NCBI GenBank assembly: GCA_013141385.1
Contig: JABFRB010000022.1
Location: 28,106 to 92,105, forward strand
Length of the DNA: 64,000 nucleotides
Source: Bacteroidales bacterium
GTDB lineage: Bacteria; Bacteroidota; Bacteroidia; Bacteroidales; Tenuifilaceae
Direction: 5' to 3'
Numbering within the stretch: position 1 is the first letter of the stretch; each line of letters opens with the position of its first letter. The notes beneath the pieces are model-generated. The model was given only the letters and a program-made list of their open reading frames with translations. It was not told the origin of the DNA and searched no databases. Of this stretch, positions 1-8,292 are shown one piece after another. A program made the position numbers and the translations under genes.

Positions 1-441
1 GGAAAATATAGTAAACCGAAGATTTGCGATACACAAACCATTCTGTGCGATAGCCAACTACTCCAAAAGGTCACTATTCTAAACGTAGATTATTCGGAAG
101 TATTATCCCATATCGAATCCCCAAATGCCTTTTTTTACATCGATCCTCCCTATAAACCTATTAGCCAATCATCGTCATTTAATGCATACGATAAATATAA
201 ATTTGACGATACTGAGCAAGAACGACTTAAAGACTTTTGTGTTAGAATTGGCACATTGGGTCATTACTGGCTACTTAGTAATTCCGATGTAAAGAATTTT
301 GATACTGAAAATGAGTACTTCGATAATCTTTATAAAGATTTCAATATAAAACGCGTTAAGGCAACACGTAAAATCAATTCAGTATCATCAAAGAGAGGCG
401 AAATATTTGAACTATTAATATCGAACTATAAGGTTGACTAA
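1..441 (+). CDS. Dam-type DNA adenine methylase, C-terminal part
   Basis: Open from the left window edge to a TAA at 439-441, so the 5' part is missing. The visible 146 residues contain FYIDPPY, which is motif IV (DPPY) of D12-class N6-adenine methyltransferases, about 50 residues from the left edge. It is followed by a substrate-recognition stretch and LLSNSD, typical of the Dam/DpnII family, and the protein ends with the family-like ISNY. The enzyme would transfer a methyl group from SAM to N6 of adenine, probably at a GATC-like site. Whether it belongs to a restriction system, a phage or is an orphan cannot be decided, because the upstream neighbour is outside the window. The motif and ending are seen; the target site is inference. 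Confidence 0.85.
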   Translation, partial: GKYSKPKICDTQTILCDSQLLQKVTILNVDYSEVLSHIESPNAFFYIDPPYKPISQSSSFNAYDKYKFDDTEQERLKDFCVRIGTLGHYWLLSNSDVKNFDTENEYFDNLYKDFNIKRVKATRKINSVSSKRGEIFELLISNYKVD

Positions 442-442
442 A

Positions 443-970
443 CTAAAAAAAACTATAAATCTGCACTGCCAAAAACCACGAAACAACAATAGCAAAGAGG
501 TAAACGCCAATTGAAACAATACCTAAAAGCAGATATTGCTTTATACCAACAGAAAAGTGCTTAGCAAAAAAAATAGTAACCCCTACAGCATAAGGGATAC
601 ACAGCAATAAGGCAGTAATTAAACCTGGAGATATAAACCCCAAAGCAAAAGATGAAGAAATATGAGATATGGAGTTCACTAAAGTGGCAAAAGCAACAAT
701 TACCAGTATTTTGGCATTAAAAGCAGTAAATTTTCCCCAAAGGTAGAATGCAACTAAAATAGGTAATACTGTTGCAACCACTACGGCAATGCCAAAAATG
801 AAAGATAGTTCTTTAGAATTATTGGGTAAGAATGAGCTAACATGCTTAGGGATTAATTGGTATATATCCGAAGCTTTCATCCTAAAAACAACCCATTCCT
901 CAAGATTATGGAAAAAATACACAATTGGAAATAGAAGCACCAATAGATTATAAACTCTTTTTAAAGCCAT
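443..970 (-). CDS. HXXEE domain membrane protein
   Basis: This 175-residue integral membrane protein has about four to five hydrophobic segments. Near the N-terminus the segment FPIVYFFHNLEEW carries H-x-x-E-E, the signature of the HXXEE family (PF13787). That family has conserved His/Glu residues but no settled function; metal binding or a membrane enzyme role is a guess. It converges with the methylase gene, with one base between the stop codons. It is read away from the DUF486 gene at 1064, so the intergenic stretch 971-1063 holds both promoters. No signal peptide besides the first membrane segment is evident. Confidence 0.75.
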   Translation of the reverse strand: MALKRVYNLLVLLFPIVYFFHNLEEWVVFRMKASDIYQLIPKHVSSFLPNNSKELSFIFGIAVVVATVLPILVAFYLWGKFTAFNAKILVIVAFATLVNSISHISSSFALGFISPGLITALLLCIPYAVGVTIFFAKHFSVGIKQYLLLGIVSIGVYLFAIVVSWFLAVQIYSFF

Positions 971-1038
971 AGGTTATGTTTATCCAACAAATTTAAAACT
1001 TATAGAGATTTAACCCTCCCTCAATAAGAATCATTTTT

Positions 1039-1046
1039 TAGATTTG
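1039..1046 (+). promoter_or_regulatory. Bacteroidota -7 promoter element for the DUF486 gene
   Basis: TAGATTTG matches the phylum consensus TAnnTTTG. It lies 17 bp before the ATG at 1064, which would give a leader of about 12 nt. It also argues against an upstream TTG start at 1058. No clear -33 TTG was found at the usual distance. Confidence 0.5.
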
Positions 1047-1063
1047 CATCTTAATTTTTGGAG

Positions 1064-1432
1064 ATGAAAGCAATTTATACAATAGGCCTGCTAGTATTAT
1101 CAAATACATTCATGACATTGGCTTGGTATGGGCATCTGAAGTTTAAAGAGATGAAATGGTTCGAAAATCTCGGTTTAATTGCGGTTGTACTCATCAGCTG
1201 GTCAATCGCTTTATTTGAGTATTTCTTCCAAGTACCTGCAAATAGAATTGGTTTTAAAGACAATGGGGGTCCTTTCAGTCTAGTTGAGCTAAAAGTTATA
1301 CAAGAAGTAATTACTCTTATAGTCTTTATGGGGTTTTCAATGATAGCATTCAAAGCTGAAACTTTTCGAACAAATCATTTAATTGGTTTTGTATTTCTTA
1401 TCCTTGCAGTATACTTTATTTTTAAAAAATAG
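1064..1432 (+). CDS. DUF486 (DMT-like) small membrane protein
   Basis: 122 residues with four predicted membrane helices covering nearly the whole chain. The arrangement MKAIYTIGLLVLSNTFMTLAWYG, a central VPANRIG and a final hydrophobic helix matches the DUF486 family. That family is related to small drug/metabolite transporters (DMT, EmrE-like) and is usually 110-120 residues, so this copy is full length. ATG at 1064 is chosen over TTG at 1058 because a TAnnTTTG promoter element sits just upstream and family members begin with MK. The substrate is unknown and membership in a working transporter class is inference. The gene stands alone. Confidence 0.8.
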   Translation: MKAIYTIGLLVLSNTFMTLAWYGHLKFKEMKWFENLGLIAVVLISWSIALFEYFFQVPANRIGFKDNGGPFSLVELKVIQEVITLIVFMGFSMIAFKAETFRTNHLIGFVFLILAVYFIFKK

Positions 1433-1483
1433 TACAAAAACATCTTACTTTAATACGGAAATGAAAGACTATAAAAATATCTA

Positions 1484-1528
1484 TATATTTGCAGCAAATT
1501 AAAAAGGAGGCCCAAAGACCTCCTTTTC
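1484..1528 (+). promoter_or_regulatory. Promoter-like TATATTTG followed by a GGAGG/CCTCC leader hairpin
   Basis: TATATTTG at 1484-1491 fits the -7 consensus. About 10 bp further, AAAAAGGAGG (1501-1510) and CCTCCTTTT (1519-1527) form a stem with an 8-nt loop. Placed at the very start of the predicted transcript, the hairpin could be a terminator/attenuator or a 5' stabilising structure. A 28-codon open frame follows at 1582. Confidence 0.45.
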
Positions 1529-1581
1529 CCAAACACACAAAAAAATTAAACGAAGAACAAAAATCTTTTAAGCAACATAGG

Positions 1582-1668
1582 ATGACAAACCCATTAAACA
1601 AAAAACTCCACGTAGATATCCAAGTTGCTCAAAAATCAGGTTTTAAACTAGTTGTAAAAATACGCTAA
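1582..1668 (+). CDS. Possible 28-codon micro-ORF
   Basis: ATG at 1582 opens a 28-residue frame ending in TAA at 1666-1668. The product is basic and begins MTNPLNKKLHVDIQ. The support is positional: a promoter-like TATATTTG and a leader hairpin lie upstream, and otherwise the 480-bp gap 1433-1912 has no gene. I do not recognise the peptide. It could be a leader peptide, a short independent protein, or a chance frame. Confidence 0.25.
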   Translation: MTNPLNKKLHVDIQVAQKSGFKLVVKIR

Positions 1669-1876
1669 CAAAACCAAAAACAGTCATTATTTAGTGTTAA
1701 ATATTCAAATAAAATGTAAAAAAAACATATTAGACTGATATTTAGATTACTAATAAACGCCATAATCACCAAATACTAGAAGAAATTTCTACAATAAATT
1801 AGTCTAACCTAAGTAGCAGTTTAGTCACAAAATCGAATCTTTAATCAAATGGTATGTAACCTTAACCGAATAAACC

Positions 1877-1907
1877 TTGTTATAGAAGATTAAAATATTT
1901 ATATTTA
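1877..1907 (+). promoter_or_regulatory. Promoter of the SiaC-like gene
   Basis: TTG at 1877-1879 and TATATTTA at 1900-1907 have the spacing of the Bacteroidota -33/-7 promoter. Transcription would begin close to 1912-1914, at or next to the first in-frame ATG (1913). That favours the second ATG at 1928 as the translation start. Confidence 0.5.
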
Positions 1908-1927
1908 CATTAATGAAATTACAAGGA

Positions 1928-2323
1928 ATGAAATCACTTAAAATAGATGCTGCTATTGATACCCCTGAGATTTTTCTTGACTCAGAGAGTAAAATATTTT
2001 CTATTTCAGGTATTTCTCACCCAGAGAATGCAAAGGAATTTTACATGCGCGTGCTCAACTGGCTCGATGAGTTTTATGAAGAAATTAAGGATAAAGAATC
2101 GACCAAAATCATTGTAGACCTTAATTTTAAATATATTAACTCATCATCATATAAATACCTTCGGGAAATAATGCGTAAAATCTCAAATTTTAGAAGTAAT
2201 GGGATAAGCGTTGAAGTAATATGGAACTATCACCAAGATGATGAGGATCTGCTCAATGAAGGTGTCATTCTCTTTGAACTCCCAGAAGTGATGCTACCAT
2301 ACAGATGTATACCATACACCTAA
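1928..2323 (+). CDS. SiaC family regulatory phosphoprotein (DUF1987)
   Basis: 131 residues from the preferred ATG at 1928 (136 from ATG 1913). The order of conserved stretches is that of DUF1987/SiaC: an N-terminal TPEIFLD strand, ISHPENAKEFYMRVLNWL helix, the central KIIVDLNFKYINSSSYKYL, and a C-terminal IWNYHQDDEDLLNEG. SiaC in Pseudomonas is a small STAS-like partner-switching protein, phosphorylated on a Ser/Thr in the position corresponding to the INSSS stretch, where it controls the SiaD diguanylate cyclase. No kinase (SiaB), phosphatase (SiaA) or cyclase gene lies nearby, so the partner here is unknown. Start choice rests on the promoter position and on family alignment. Confidence 0.8.
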   Translation: MKSLKIDAAIDTPEIFLDSESKIFSISGISHPENAKEFYMRVLNWLDEFYEEIKDKESTKIIVDLNFKYINSSSYKYLREIMRKISNFRSNGISVEVIWNYHQDDEDLLNEGVILFELPEVMLPYRCIPYT

Positions 2324-2462
2324 TAGGTTTAATATTTACCTTCACCCCGCTACTCTTTTTTATTCCATTTCTAGCTAAGTTTAATATATTAAATAACAAT
2401 GTTTTATAAATATATTTTTTGTTTTTTTAAAACAAAAGAATAGTTTATAGCAGCTATTCAAC

Positions 2463-2489
2463 TTTGGTTATCAGAAAATACTAATTTTG
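2463..2489 (+). promoter_or_regulatory. Promoter of the 96-residue protein gene
   Basis: TTTG at 2463-2466 and TAATTTTG at 2482-2489 have the usual Bacteroidota spacing. A start near 2495 gives a leader of about 20 nt before ATG 2516. Confidence 0.6.
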
Positions 2490-2515
2490 CAGTTCAATTT
2501 TAAAACATATACATC

Positions 2516-2806
2516 ATGGCAAACAAAAGAGAAATTAAGAAAGATGTTGATTACCTTGTTGGTGAAGTTATCAGCGATTGCTATACATACCTGTTGATTC
2601 ATGGAGAAAAGAATAGGGATAATGTGATTGGAATCATTGGTTCAATCGTTGAAAAAAGGAATAATTTTATTAGCAGGGTTAACAATCCCGATAAAAGTTT
2701 TGATTCAAAACAGATTAAGTCTCATTACAAAGCAATTAACGTTGATTTACTGGCTGCAGTTGATGATTCTTTCTCAAAACTAAGCAACCTTTCTGCAAAG
2801 AAATAG
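2516..2806 (+). CDS. Conserved hypothetical small helical protein
   Basis: 96 residues, rich in charged residues, predicted mostly alpha-helical and cytosolic, with no signal peptide or membrane segment. The sequence begins MANKREIKKDVDYLVGEVISDC and ends in a lysine-rich LSNLSAKK. I recall similar uncharacterised proteins in other Bacteroidales but know no function. It is a solid gene: it has its own promoter element, an AUG start, coding-like composition, and a 13-bp-stem terminator just downstream at 2823-2875. It is transcribed alone. Confidence 0.7.
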   Translation: MANKREIKKDVDYLVGEVISDCYTYLLIHGEKNRDNVIGIIGSIVEKRNNFISRVNNPDKSFDSKQIKSHYKAINVDLLAAVDDSFSKLSNLSAKK

Positions 2807-2822
2807 TTTTAACAAAATAGCC

Positions 2823-2875
2823 ATCAGTTTTCCTTCATTGCTAAGTTTTAAGTGCAAGGAAAACTGATTTTTTTT
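2823..2875 (+). terminator. Strong intrinsic terminator abutting the next start codon
   Basis: ATCAGTTTTCCTT (2823-2835) pairs perfectly with AAGGAAAACTGAT (2856-2868) and a run of T follows to 2874. The run touches ATG 2876 of the C-S lyase gene, so the terminator of the upstream gene occupies the whole leader of the downstream one. Confidence 0.85.
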
Positions 2876-4054
2876 ATGGGATATTACAATTTCGATAGAG
2901 TTATCAATAGGGAAAATACCTCTTGCGTAAAATACGATTTAAGGCAATCGGTTTTTGGCAATAGCAAGGTTTTACCTATGTGGGTTGCTGATATGGATAT
3001 ACCCACCCCTGATTTCATCCTTGATGCATTAGCTGAAAGAATAAAGCACCCAATGCTTGGTTATACCATCCGCGATAAAGTATTTAATGATTCAATTGTG
3101 TGGTGGAATGCAAAGCGTCATTCTTGGGCTATTGATCCAGATTCAATAAGTATATGCGCAGGGGTAGTTTCGGGTCTTAATCATGCAATACAAGCCTTCA
3201 CAAAACCTGGAGATAAAATAATAATTCAAACTCCGGTTTACCATCCATTCTTTTCAACAATATATAATAACAGTCGTATTCTTCGGCCAAACCCTTTGAT
3301 TGGTTTGGATATGAAGTATACAATGGATTTCGAACACCTAGAAGAGGTTGCATCGCAAGGCGCAAAAATGATTATTATCTCAAACCCACATAACCCGGTT
3401 GGTAGGGTGTGGAATAGAGATGAACTTGTAAGGTTAGGCGAAATATGTTGTAGGCATAATATCCTTATTGTTTCGGACGAGATACACTCCGATCTGATCA
3501 TAAAACCTAATTTACATATTCCTTTTGCAAGTTTGAGTGAGGAGTTCCTAATGAACTCTATCACATTTGCATCAACAAGTAAAACGTTCAATCTTGCCGG
3601 ACTTTTTACAGGTCATGCTATCATAGCAAATAAAGTGCTGCTTAAAAAGTATAACCATGCACTAGAGGTTACTGGGGCGGGAATGGGGAACATTTTCGGT
3701 TTTGAATCAGTTAAAGCTGCCTACAGCCCAGAAGGTGAAATTTGGTTAGATGAAGTTCTTGAGTACATTAATGGTAATGCACAGCTTGTTGAAACTTACC
3801 TAAAGGATAAATTACCTAAAATTAAGCTCGCTGAACTTCAAGGAACCTATCTTCTCTGGCTTGATTTTCGTAATTTTGGTTTAGACGATGAAAAGATTAA
3901 CGATTTACTTGTCAATAAAGCAGAGGTTGGCTTAAATAAAGGTAGCGTATTTGGTGAGCAAGGAATAGGTTTCCAACGTATGAACATTGCCTGCCCTAGA
4001 AGTATGGTGGAAGAAGTTTTGGAGAGAATATATAAGGTGTTTAAGGGTCTCTAA
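2876..4054 (+). CDS. MalY/PatB family PLP-dependent C-S lyase or aminotransferase
   Basis: 392 residues from ATG 2876. A GTG at 2852 lies inside the terminator stem and is rejected. The N-terminal YYNFDRVINRENTSCVKYD is typical of MalY/PatB proteins, which are fold-type I PLP enzymes that split cystathionine or cysteine-type C-S bonds. Further family features are PMWVADMDIPTPDFI, SNPHNPVGRVW, the SDEIHSDLI strand that holds the cofactor ring, and STSKTFNLAGL, whose Lys should form the Schiff base with PLP. The length is normal. It overlaps the convergent DUF4421 gene by four bases at the 3' end. The exact substrate (cystathionine versus another amino acid) cannot be told. Confidence 0.85.
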   Translation: MGYYNFDRVINRENTSCVKYDLRQSVFGNSKVLPMWVADMDIPTPDFILDALAERIKHPMLGYTIRDKVFNDSIVWWNAKRHSWAIDPDSISICAGVVSGLNHAIQAFTKPGDKIIIQTPVYHPFFSTIYNNSRILRPNPLIGLDMKYTMDFEHLEEVASQGAKMIIISNPHNPVGRVWNRDELVRLGEICCRHNILIVSDEIHSDLIIKPNLHIPFASLSEEFLMNSITFASTSKTFNLAGLFTGHAIIANKVLLKKYNHALEVTGAGMGNIFGFESVKAAYSPEGEIWLDEVLEYINGNAQLVETYLKDKLPKIKLAELQGTYLLWLDFRNFGLDDEKINDLLVNKAEVGLNKGSVFGEQGIGFQRMNIACPRSMVEEVLERIYKVFKGL

Positions 4055-5049
4055 AATCTATAACCAAACATAAGCATTAGGTTAAAGTTCTCTGTTTTTA
4101 TCATCAAATTCTTTTCTGGGAGAAACTGTTCATTCCATTCTACAAAAGTTCCTGCAAAAAAAACTTTATTGTTATAACCCAGATTTAACCTAAAGTTGAT
4201 TCTAAAATAGTAGTCCTTATAATCACTATAACCCTGATTGACAAAAAGCAATTCCTTCTTCATGTAGCCAAGCCCAGCAAAAAAGATTGGATTAAAAAAC
4301 CATTTACTTTTTGCAAGGCTATATGATATTCCTGGCATAACTGTCCATCCTGAAAAATTGCTTTGATATAATTGCTTTCCTTCAAAAAAATAACTTTGTA
4401 GTTGATTTGGAATCAGCGAAGAATCTGCACTTACGCTTGTTAATGAATAGTTAGCATAAAGTAAGGTTGAAAATACACTCCTAAGTTGCTGCTCTGTTAA
4501 TTTAATTGAAGCATTAAGTGAGTATCTATGGGGATTTAAGTTTATAATTGTTTCAATTCCCTCAGTTGTATAATCAATATCTGATCGCTTGGGGTATGGC
4601 ATTTCCTCAGTCCAACCAGAATATGATTCCTCGGGATTTGAAACATAGAATCCTTTATAAGTTCGATGAAAACCTGAGATATAAAAAAACCTATTGGTTA
4701 TATTAACCTGATAATCAAAAATTGATGACCTTCCATACTTATTTATATCAAGTTCCGTTCCAGGTAATTTAAAGTAATAGCTAAGTTGTATATTTCTAAA
4801 AGATATCCCTACACCTCCAATAATTCCATTGTTTGGTTTAAAAATAATCGATGGGGATTTACTCATTAATTTGGAACTACTACTTATGCTAATTGAAAGT
4901 TCCTTTAGTCCGAAAAGGATACGGGTTGAAAATTTTCTTGAAAATGGTTTTATATAAAGGCTATCGGCTCTAAATGTAGCGTATGCATCATTTGATGTAA
5001 CTAACAGTATAAATACCAGCGGAATAATTGCAAAAAAAACTTTTCTCAT
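4051..5049 (-). CDS. DUF4421 family exported protein
   Basis: 332 residues from ATG 5049; a GTG at 5067 adds only six residues. It starts with a signal peptide (MRKVFFAIIPLVFILLV...). Alternating hydrophobic beta-strands and a terminal MFGYRF, ending in Phe, suggest an outer-membrane beta-barrel. The stretch IIFKPNNGIIGGVGISFRN is close to the hallmark of DUF4421, a Bacteroidota family of unknown function. It is a single gene with its own upstream region, convergent with the C-S lyase. No partner suggests a role. Confidence 0.75.
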   Translation of the reverse strand: MRKVFFAIIPLVFILLVTSNDAYATFRADSLYIKPFSRKFSTRILFGLKELSISISSSSKLMSKSPSIIFKPNNGIIGGVGISFRNIQLSYYFKLPGTELDINKYGRSSIFDYQVNITNRFFYISGFHRTYKGFYVSNPEESYSGWTEEMPYPKRSDIDYTTEGIETIINLNPHRYSLNASIKLTEQQLRSVFSTLLYANYSLTSVSADSSLIPNQLQSYFFEGKQLYQSNFSGWTVMPGISYSLAKSKWFFNPIFFAGLGYMKKELLFVNQGYSDYKDYYFRINFRLNLGYNNKVFFAGTFVEWNEQFLPEKNLMIKTENFNLMLMFGYRF

Positions 5050-5224
5050 TCTTAAAAATAAGACCACAAAAATAGTTAAAGAAACACAACAAAATAATCC
5101 TCCAACTCAATTACTTTAAATAAACACAGGAACTTACATATAATTTTTTGGTCTACTAATAAAACTGTATTGAATTTAATCTTAAAAAAGCCTTATATTT
5201 ATTGATTAAATCACTCTCCATCGT

Positions 5225-6283
5225 ATGAATATTTTGCTAATAGCTAAGCATAAACTTATTCAAACCATAATATTATTCGTCGGTATAACCATTGCAGCAC
5301 AAGCTCAATCCATTGAGAAATCATATACTCTTAATCCCGATACATTAAAGAGGATTAATGAATACCTAAGAAATGGTGAGTATGGCAAAATATCAGGAAT
5401 CGTAATACTTGCAAAATCAAAAGTACTATTTGAGCAGTATTACGGATTTAATAATCCTAGCACATTACATCCAATTAGTTCTGTTACCAAAAGTGTTACA
5501 TCTTTGATTACTGGTATTTGCATTGATAAAGGATATTTAAATTCAATTGATACTCCTATCTGGACGTTTTTTCCTGAATACAAATCAATATTTGAAAAAG
5601 ATACTATTAAAAAAAGAATAACCATCAGAAATCTTCTAAACCAAACTACCGGTTTACAATGGGATGAGTGGACCACTCATTATTCTTACGCTGGAAACGC
5701 TCTAATTGAGCTTAGCCAAAGTAGACAGAACTGGGTAGAATATACATTAAAACTCAATAATGAATGTAAACCGAGCACCAAGTTTTCATATAATAGTGGG
5801 AATTCGCAGGTTATAGAAAAAATACTTTGCAAGTTATCATCTCATAATTTTGAATGGTTGGTAAAAAACTACCTTTTTGAACCTCTAGGGATAAAAAATT
5901 ATCACTGGGATACATATGCAAATAACGGTATTCCCGCTTGGGGTGGTCTATACCTAACTACACGAGATATGGCAAGATTTGGCACATTAATATGTAATCA
6001 TGGATGTTGGGGCGATTATCAAGTTATATCGAATGATTGGATTGAAAAATCTACGAGAATTGAATCAAAAAGCGATAAAGCAGGGTATGGTTTACATTGG
6101 TGGGTTACAACCCAACCCGATGGCATGCCATTGATTTATGCCGCAGGATATGGAGATCAATTCATTTATATTGCTCCCGATAAAAAAATTGTTATTGCAG
6201 TAAATGGGCAAAATTTTACCGATTATAAATGGGCAAGAAGTATTGACAGTCTGATTAAAAGTATATTCTCCTCAGTTCAATAG
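5225..6283 (+). CDS. Serine hydrolase of the class C beta-lactamase fold
   Basis: 352 residues with an N-terminal signal peptide ending near AQAQ (about residue 28), so the enzyme acts in the periplasm. The nucleophile motif SxxK is S86-V-T-K89, a YNSGN stretch supplies the Tyr of the YxN motif, and a C-terminal AAGYGDQ corresponds to the KTG-like box. This is the arrangement of the penicillin-binding-protein/beta-lactamase class C superfamily (PF00144), whose members include esterases, D-amino-acid peptidases and lactamases. The substrate cannot be inferred. The gene is monocistronic. Confidence 0.85.
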   Translation: MNILLIAKHKLIQTIILFVGITIAAQAQSIEKSYTLNPDTLKRINEYLRNGEYGKISGIVILAKSKVLFEQYYGFNNPSTLHPISSVTKSVTSLITGICIDKGYLNSIDTPIWTFFPEYKSIFEKDTIKKRITIRNLLNQTTGLQWDEWTTHYSYAGNALIELSQSRQNWVEYTLKLNNECKPSTKFSYNSGNSQVIEKILCKLSSHNFEWLVKNYLFEPLGIKNYHWDTYANNGIPAWGGLYLTTRDMARFGTLICNHGCWGDYQVISNDWIEKSTRIESKSDKAGYGLHWWVTTQPDGMPLIYAAGYGDQFIYIAPDKKIVIAVNGQNFTDYKWARSIDSLIKSIFSSVQ

Positions 6284-6414
6284 TGTTTCTTAATTATTCT
6301 TTGCTTTAACAATAAACTTTTTCAAGTAATTAATGTTTATTATATAGATGATAAATGATAGGCAAAAGAACTTGCTTAAACTTCAATAGCAATAAAATAA
6401 TTACTTAAAACACC

Positions 6415-7434
6415 ATGGCCATGACACAACTAAAAACAACCTACATGGGACTTGACCTTAAAAATCCGTTGATTGTAGGAGCATCGTCCCTTACCTCCGA
6501 TTTGGAAGTACTAAAAGCTATTGAAAATGCTGGCGCAGGTGCAATAGTTGTTAAATCACTTTTTGAGGAGCAAATTCAGCTCGAAGAGCTTGAGTTACAA
6601 AATGAACTCGACGAGTATACCGAACGCCATGCTGAAATGGTCAACCTCTTCCCTACCCTAAAACATGCTGGTACAAAAGAGCATCTTTTAAAGCTTAGAA
6701 ATGCAAAAGAAACAATTAAAATTCCCGTAATAGCCAGTTTAAATGCCATTCATGCCGATACATGGGCTGAATACGCTATTGAGATTGAAAAAACGGGGGT
6801 TGATGGTATTGAGCTGAATTTTTATACCACCCCAAAAGATTTTGAGGTTGATGGAAAAACAATAATTCAATCGCAGCTTAACATTCTTCAAGATGTAAGG
6901 AAAGCACTTAAAATACCTATTAGCGTTAAACTTAGCCCATTCTATACAAACCCATTGGATGTTATCAAACAAATGGATGGTAAGGAGGTTAATAGCTTTG
7001 TAATTTTCAACCGATTATTTCAACCTGATATTGATATTGAAAAAGAGGAATTAACCCAAACACTCTACCTCAGCACAAGTAACGACTCGCGATTAACACT
7101 TCAGTTCACAGGTCTGCTTTATAAAAACATTGTTGCTGATATTTGTAGCTGCTCTGGCATAATGAATTCCACCGATGCTATAAAAATGCTACTGGCTGGT
7201 GCAACTGCATTTGAAGTTGTAAGTACAATTTATCAGAATGGTGTTGGTCAGATAACAACCATACTCAATGAATTAGAAGCTTGGATGGATAGTAAGGGGT
7301 ACAAAAATATTGAAGATTTCCGTGGAAAACTTGCTAAGAAAAACCTTAAGGATCCTTTTGCATACCGCAGAGCACAATACGTAGAAATACTAATGCGTTC
7401 AAATGATATAATAAAGAAAACAACTATTATGTAA
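6415..7434 (+). CDS. Dihydroorotate dehydrogenase-like FMN protein
   Basis: 339 residues; ATG 6415 and ATG 6421 are both possible. The TIM-barrel order is that of class 1 dihydroorotate dehydrogenases: TYMGLDLKNPLIVGASSLT at the N-terminus, IVVKSLFEEQI, IPVIASLNA, VKLSPFY, FNRLF and a C-terminal GATAFEVVS phosphate-binding turn. It belongs to the branch annotated 'dihydroorotate dehydrogenase-like'. In the loop where class 1A enzymes have N-x-S-C-P-N with the catalytic Cys, this protein has N135-F-Y-T138-T-P, so the base Cys is replaced. It may therefore act on another substrate. It stands alone with a strong terminator at 7475-7519. Confidence 0.8.
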   Translation: MAMTQLKTTYMGLDLKNPLIVGASSLTSDLEVLKAIENAGAGAIVVKSLFEEQIQLEELELQNELDEYTERHAEMVNLFPTLKHAGTKEHLLKLRNAKETIKIPVIASLNAIHADTWAEYAIEIEKTGVDGIELNFYTTPKDFEVDGKTIIQSQLNILQDVRKALKIPISVKLSPFYTNPLDVIKQMDGKEVNSFVIFNRLFQPDIDIEKEELTQTLYLSTSNDSRLTLQFTGLLYKNIVADICSCSGIMNSTDAIKMLLAGATAFEVVSTIYQNGVGQITTILNELEAWMDSKGYKNIEDFRGKLAKKNLKDPFAYRRAQYVEILMRSNDIIKKTTIM

Positions 7435-7474
7435 ATTATGTTCTTTCTTTAATTCAACCCCAAAAGCATTTTGT

Positions 7475-7519
7475 TCCAACACAAACTCAATTAATATTTG
7501 AGATTGTGTTGGATTTTTT
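7475..7519 (+). terminator. Intrinsic terminator
   Basis: TCCAACACAA (from 7475) pairs with TTGTGTTGGA (ending 7513). An inner ACTCAA/TTGAG pairing extends the stem, and TTTTTT follows. It lies 40 bp past the stop of the dihydroorotate dehydrogenase-like gene. Confidence 0.85.
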
Positions 7520-7559
7520 ATTGATAATATGTTGTACTATAAGCATAACTAGGTGCATT

Positions 7560-8290
7560 CGATATTAAAAGCAAGTATTCAAAATCAAATAGTGAACATT
7601 CAAAAATTTCGCATTCTTAGGGTTTCACTTTTGGTGATTGTGGACTTTCGATGCACGATTAAGCTATCGCAAAATGCGAATATTGAGATGCAATGGGGGT
7701 TTGTTTTAACGCATTTTATGATTGATTTCTTACAATAGGGTTTTGCACCTTCGCAATTCACGATTGATTAGGTGCAAAGAGGTTTTGTTGGTGTACAATG
7801 ACATTTTGATGGGTTGCAATTGGGTTTTGTTTCAATGCAATGGTATTTTGCCTTGAGAGCGTCAGAACATATCTCATAGGTATTATGTTAGGACATATCT
7901 CACAGGTGTGAGGAGTCATCTCATATATGTCGGGAGTCATCTCACAGGCGTTAGGACGTATCTCACAGACATTAGAACATATCTCACAGGTGTCGGGAGT
8001 AATCTCATATATGTCGAGAGTCATGTCACAGGTGTTAGGAATCATCTCACAGATGTTAGGACATATCTCACAGATGTTAGGACATATTTCACAGGTGTTA
8101 GGAGACATCTCTCAGGTGTTAGGAGACATCTCACAGACGTTAGGACGTATCTCACAAGTGTTAGGACGTATCTCACAGACGTTAGGACATATCTCACAGA
8201 CGTTAGGACGTATCTGATTGATGTTAGAACATATCTGGTAGACGTTAGAACATGTCTGGTAGTTGTTAGGATATATCTGGTGGATATTAG
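7560..8290. repeat. 21-bp tandem repeat array, decaying at its left end
   Basis: From about 7890 to 8290 the sequence is roughly 19 copies of a 21-bp unit with core TTAGGACATATCTCACAG. To the left, about 7750-7860, more divergent 21-bp units of another type (core ATGCAATGGTATTTTG) continue. Because 21 is a multiple of three and the unit lacks stops, long frames run through it on both strands. The minus frame encodes a Cys-rich heptad (C-E-I-C-P-N-x) but is broken by a TGA at 8112-8114, caused by one base change in one unit. There are no spacers, so it is not a CRISPR. The gap 7435-8529 holds no other convincing gene. Confidence 0.85.
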
Positions 8291-8292
8291 AC

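Noticed and set aside
1058..1063. TTG start for the DUF486 gene; likewise GTG 2852, GTG 5067, TTG 22932 and TTG 62900 for other genes
   Set aside because: Each lies in a promoter element, in a terminator stem, or ahead of a normal signal peptide or family start. An ATG a few codons later fits better.
7890..8290. CRISPR array
   Set aside because: The units are contiguous, with no unique spacers and no cas genes nearby.
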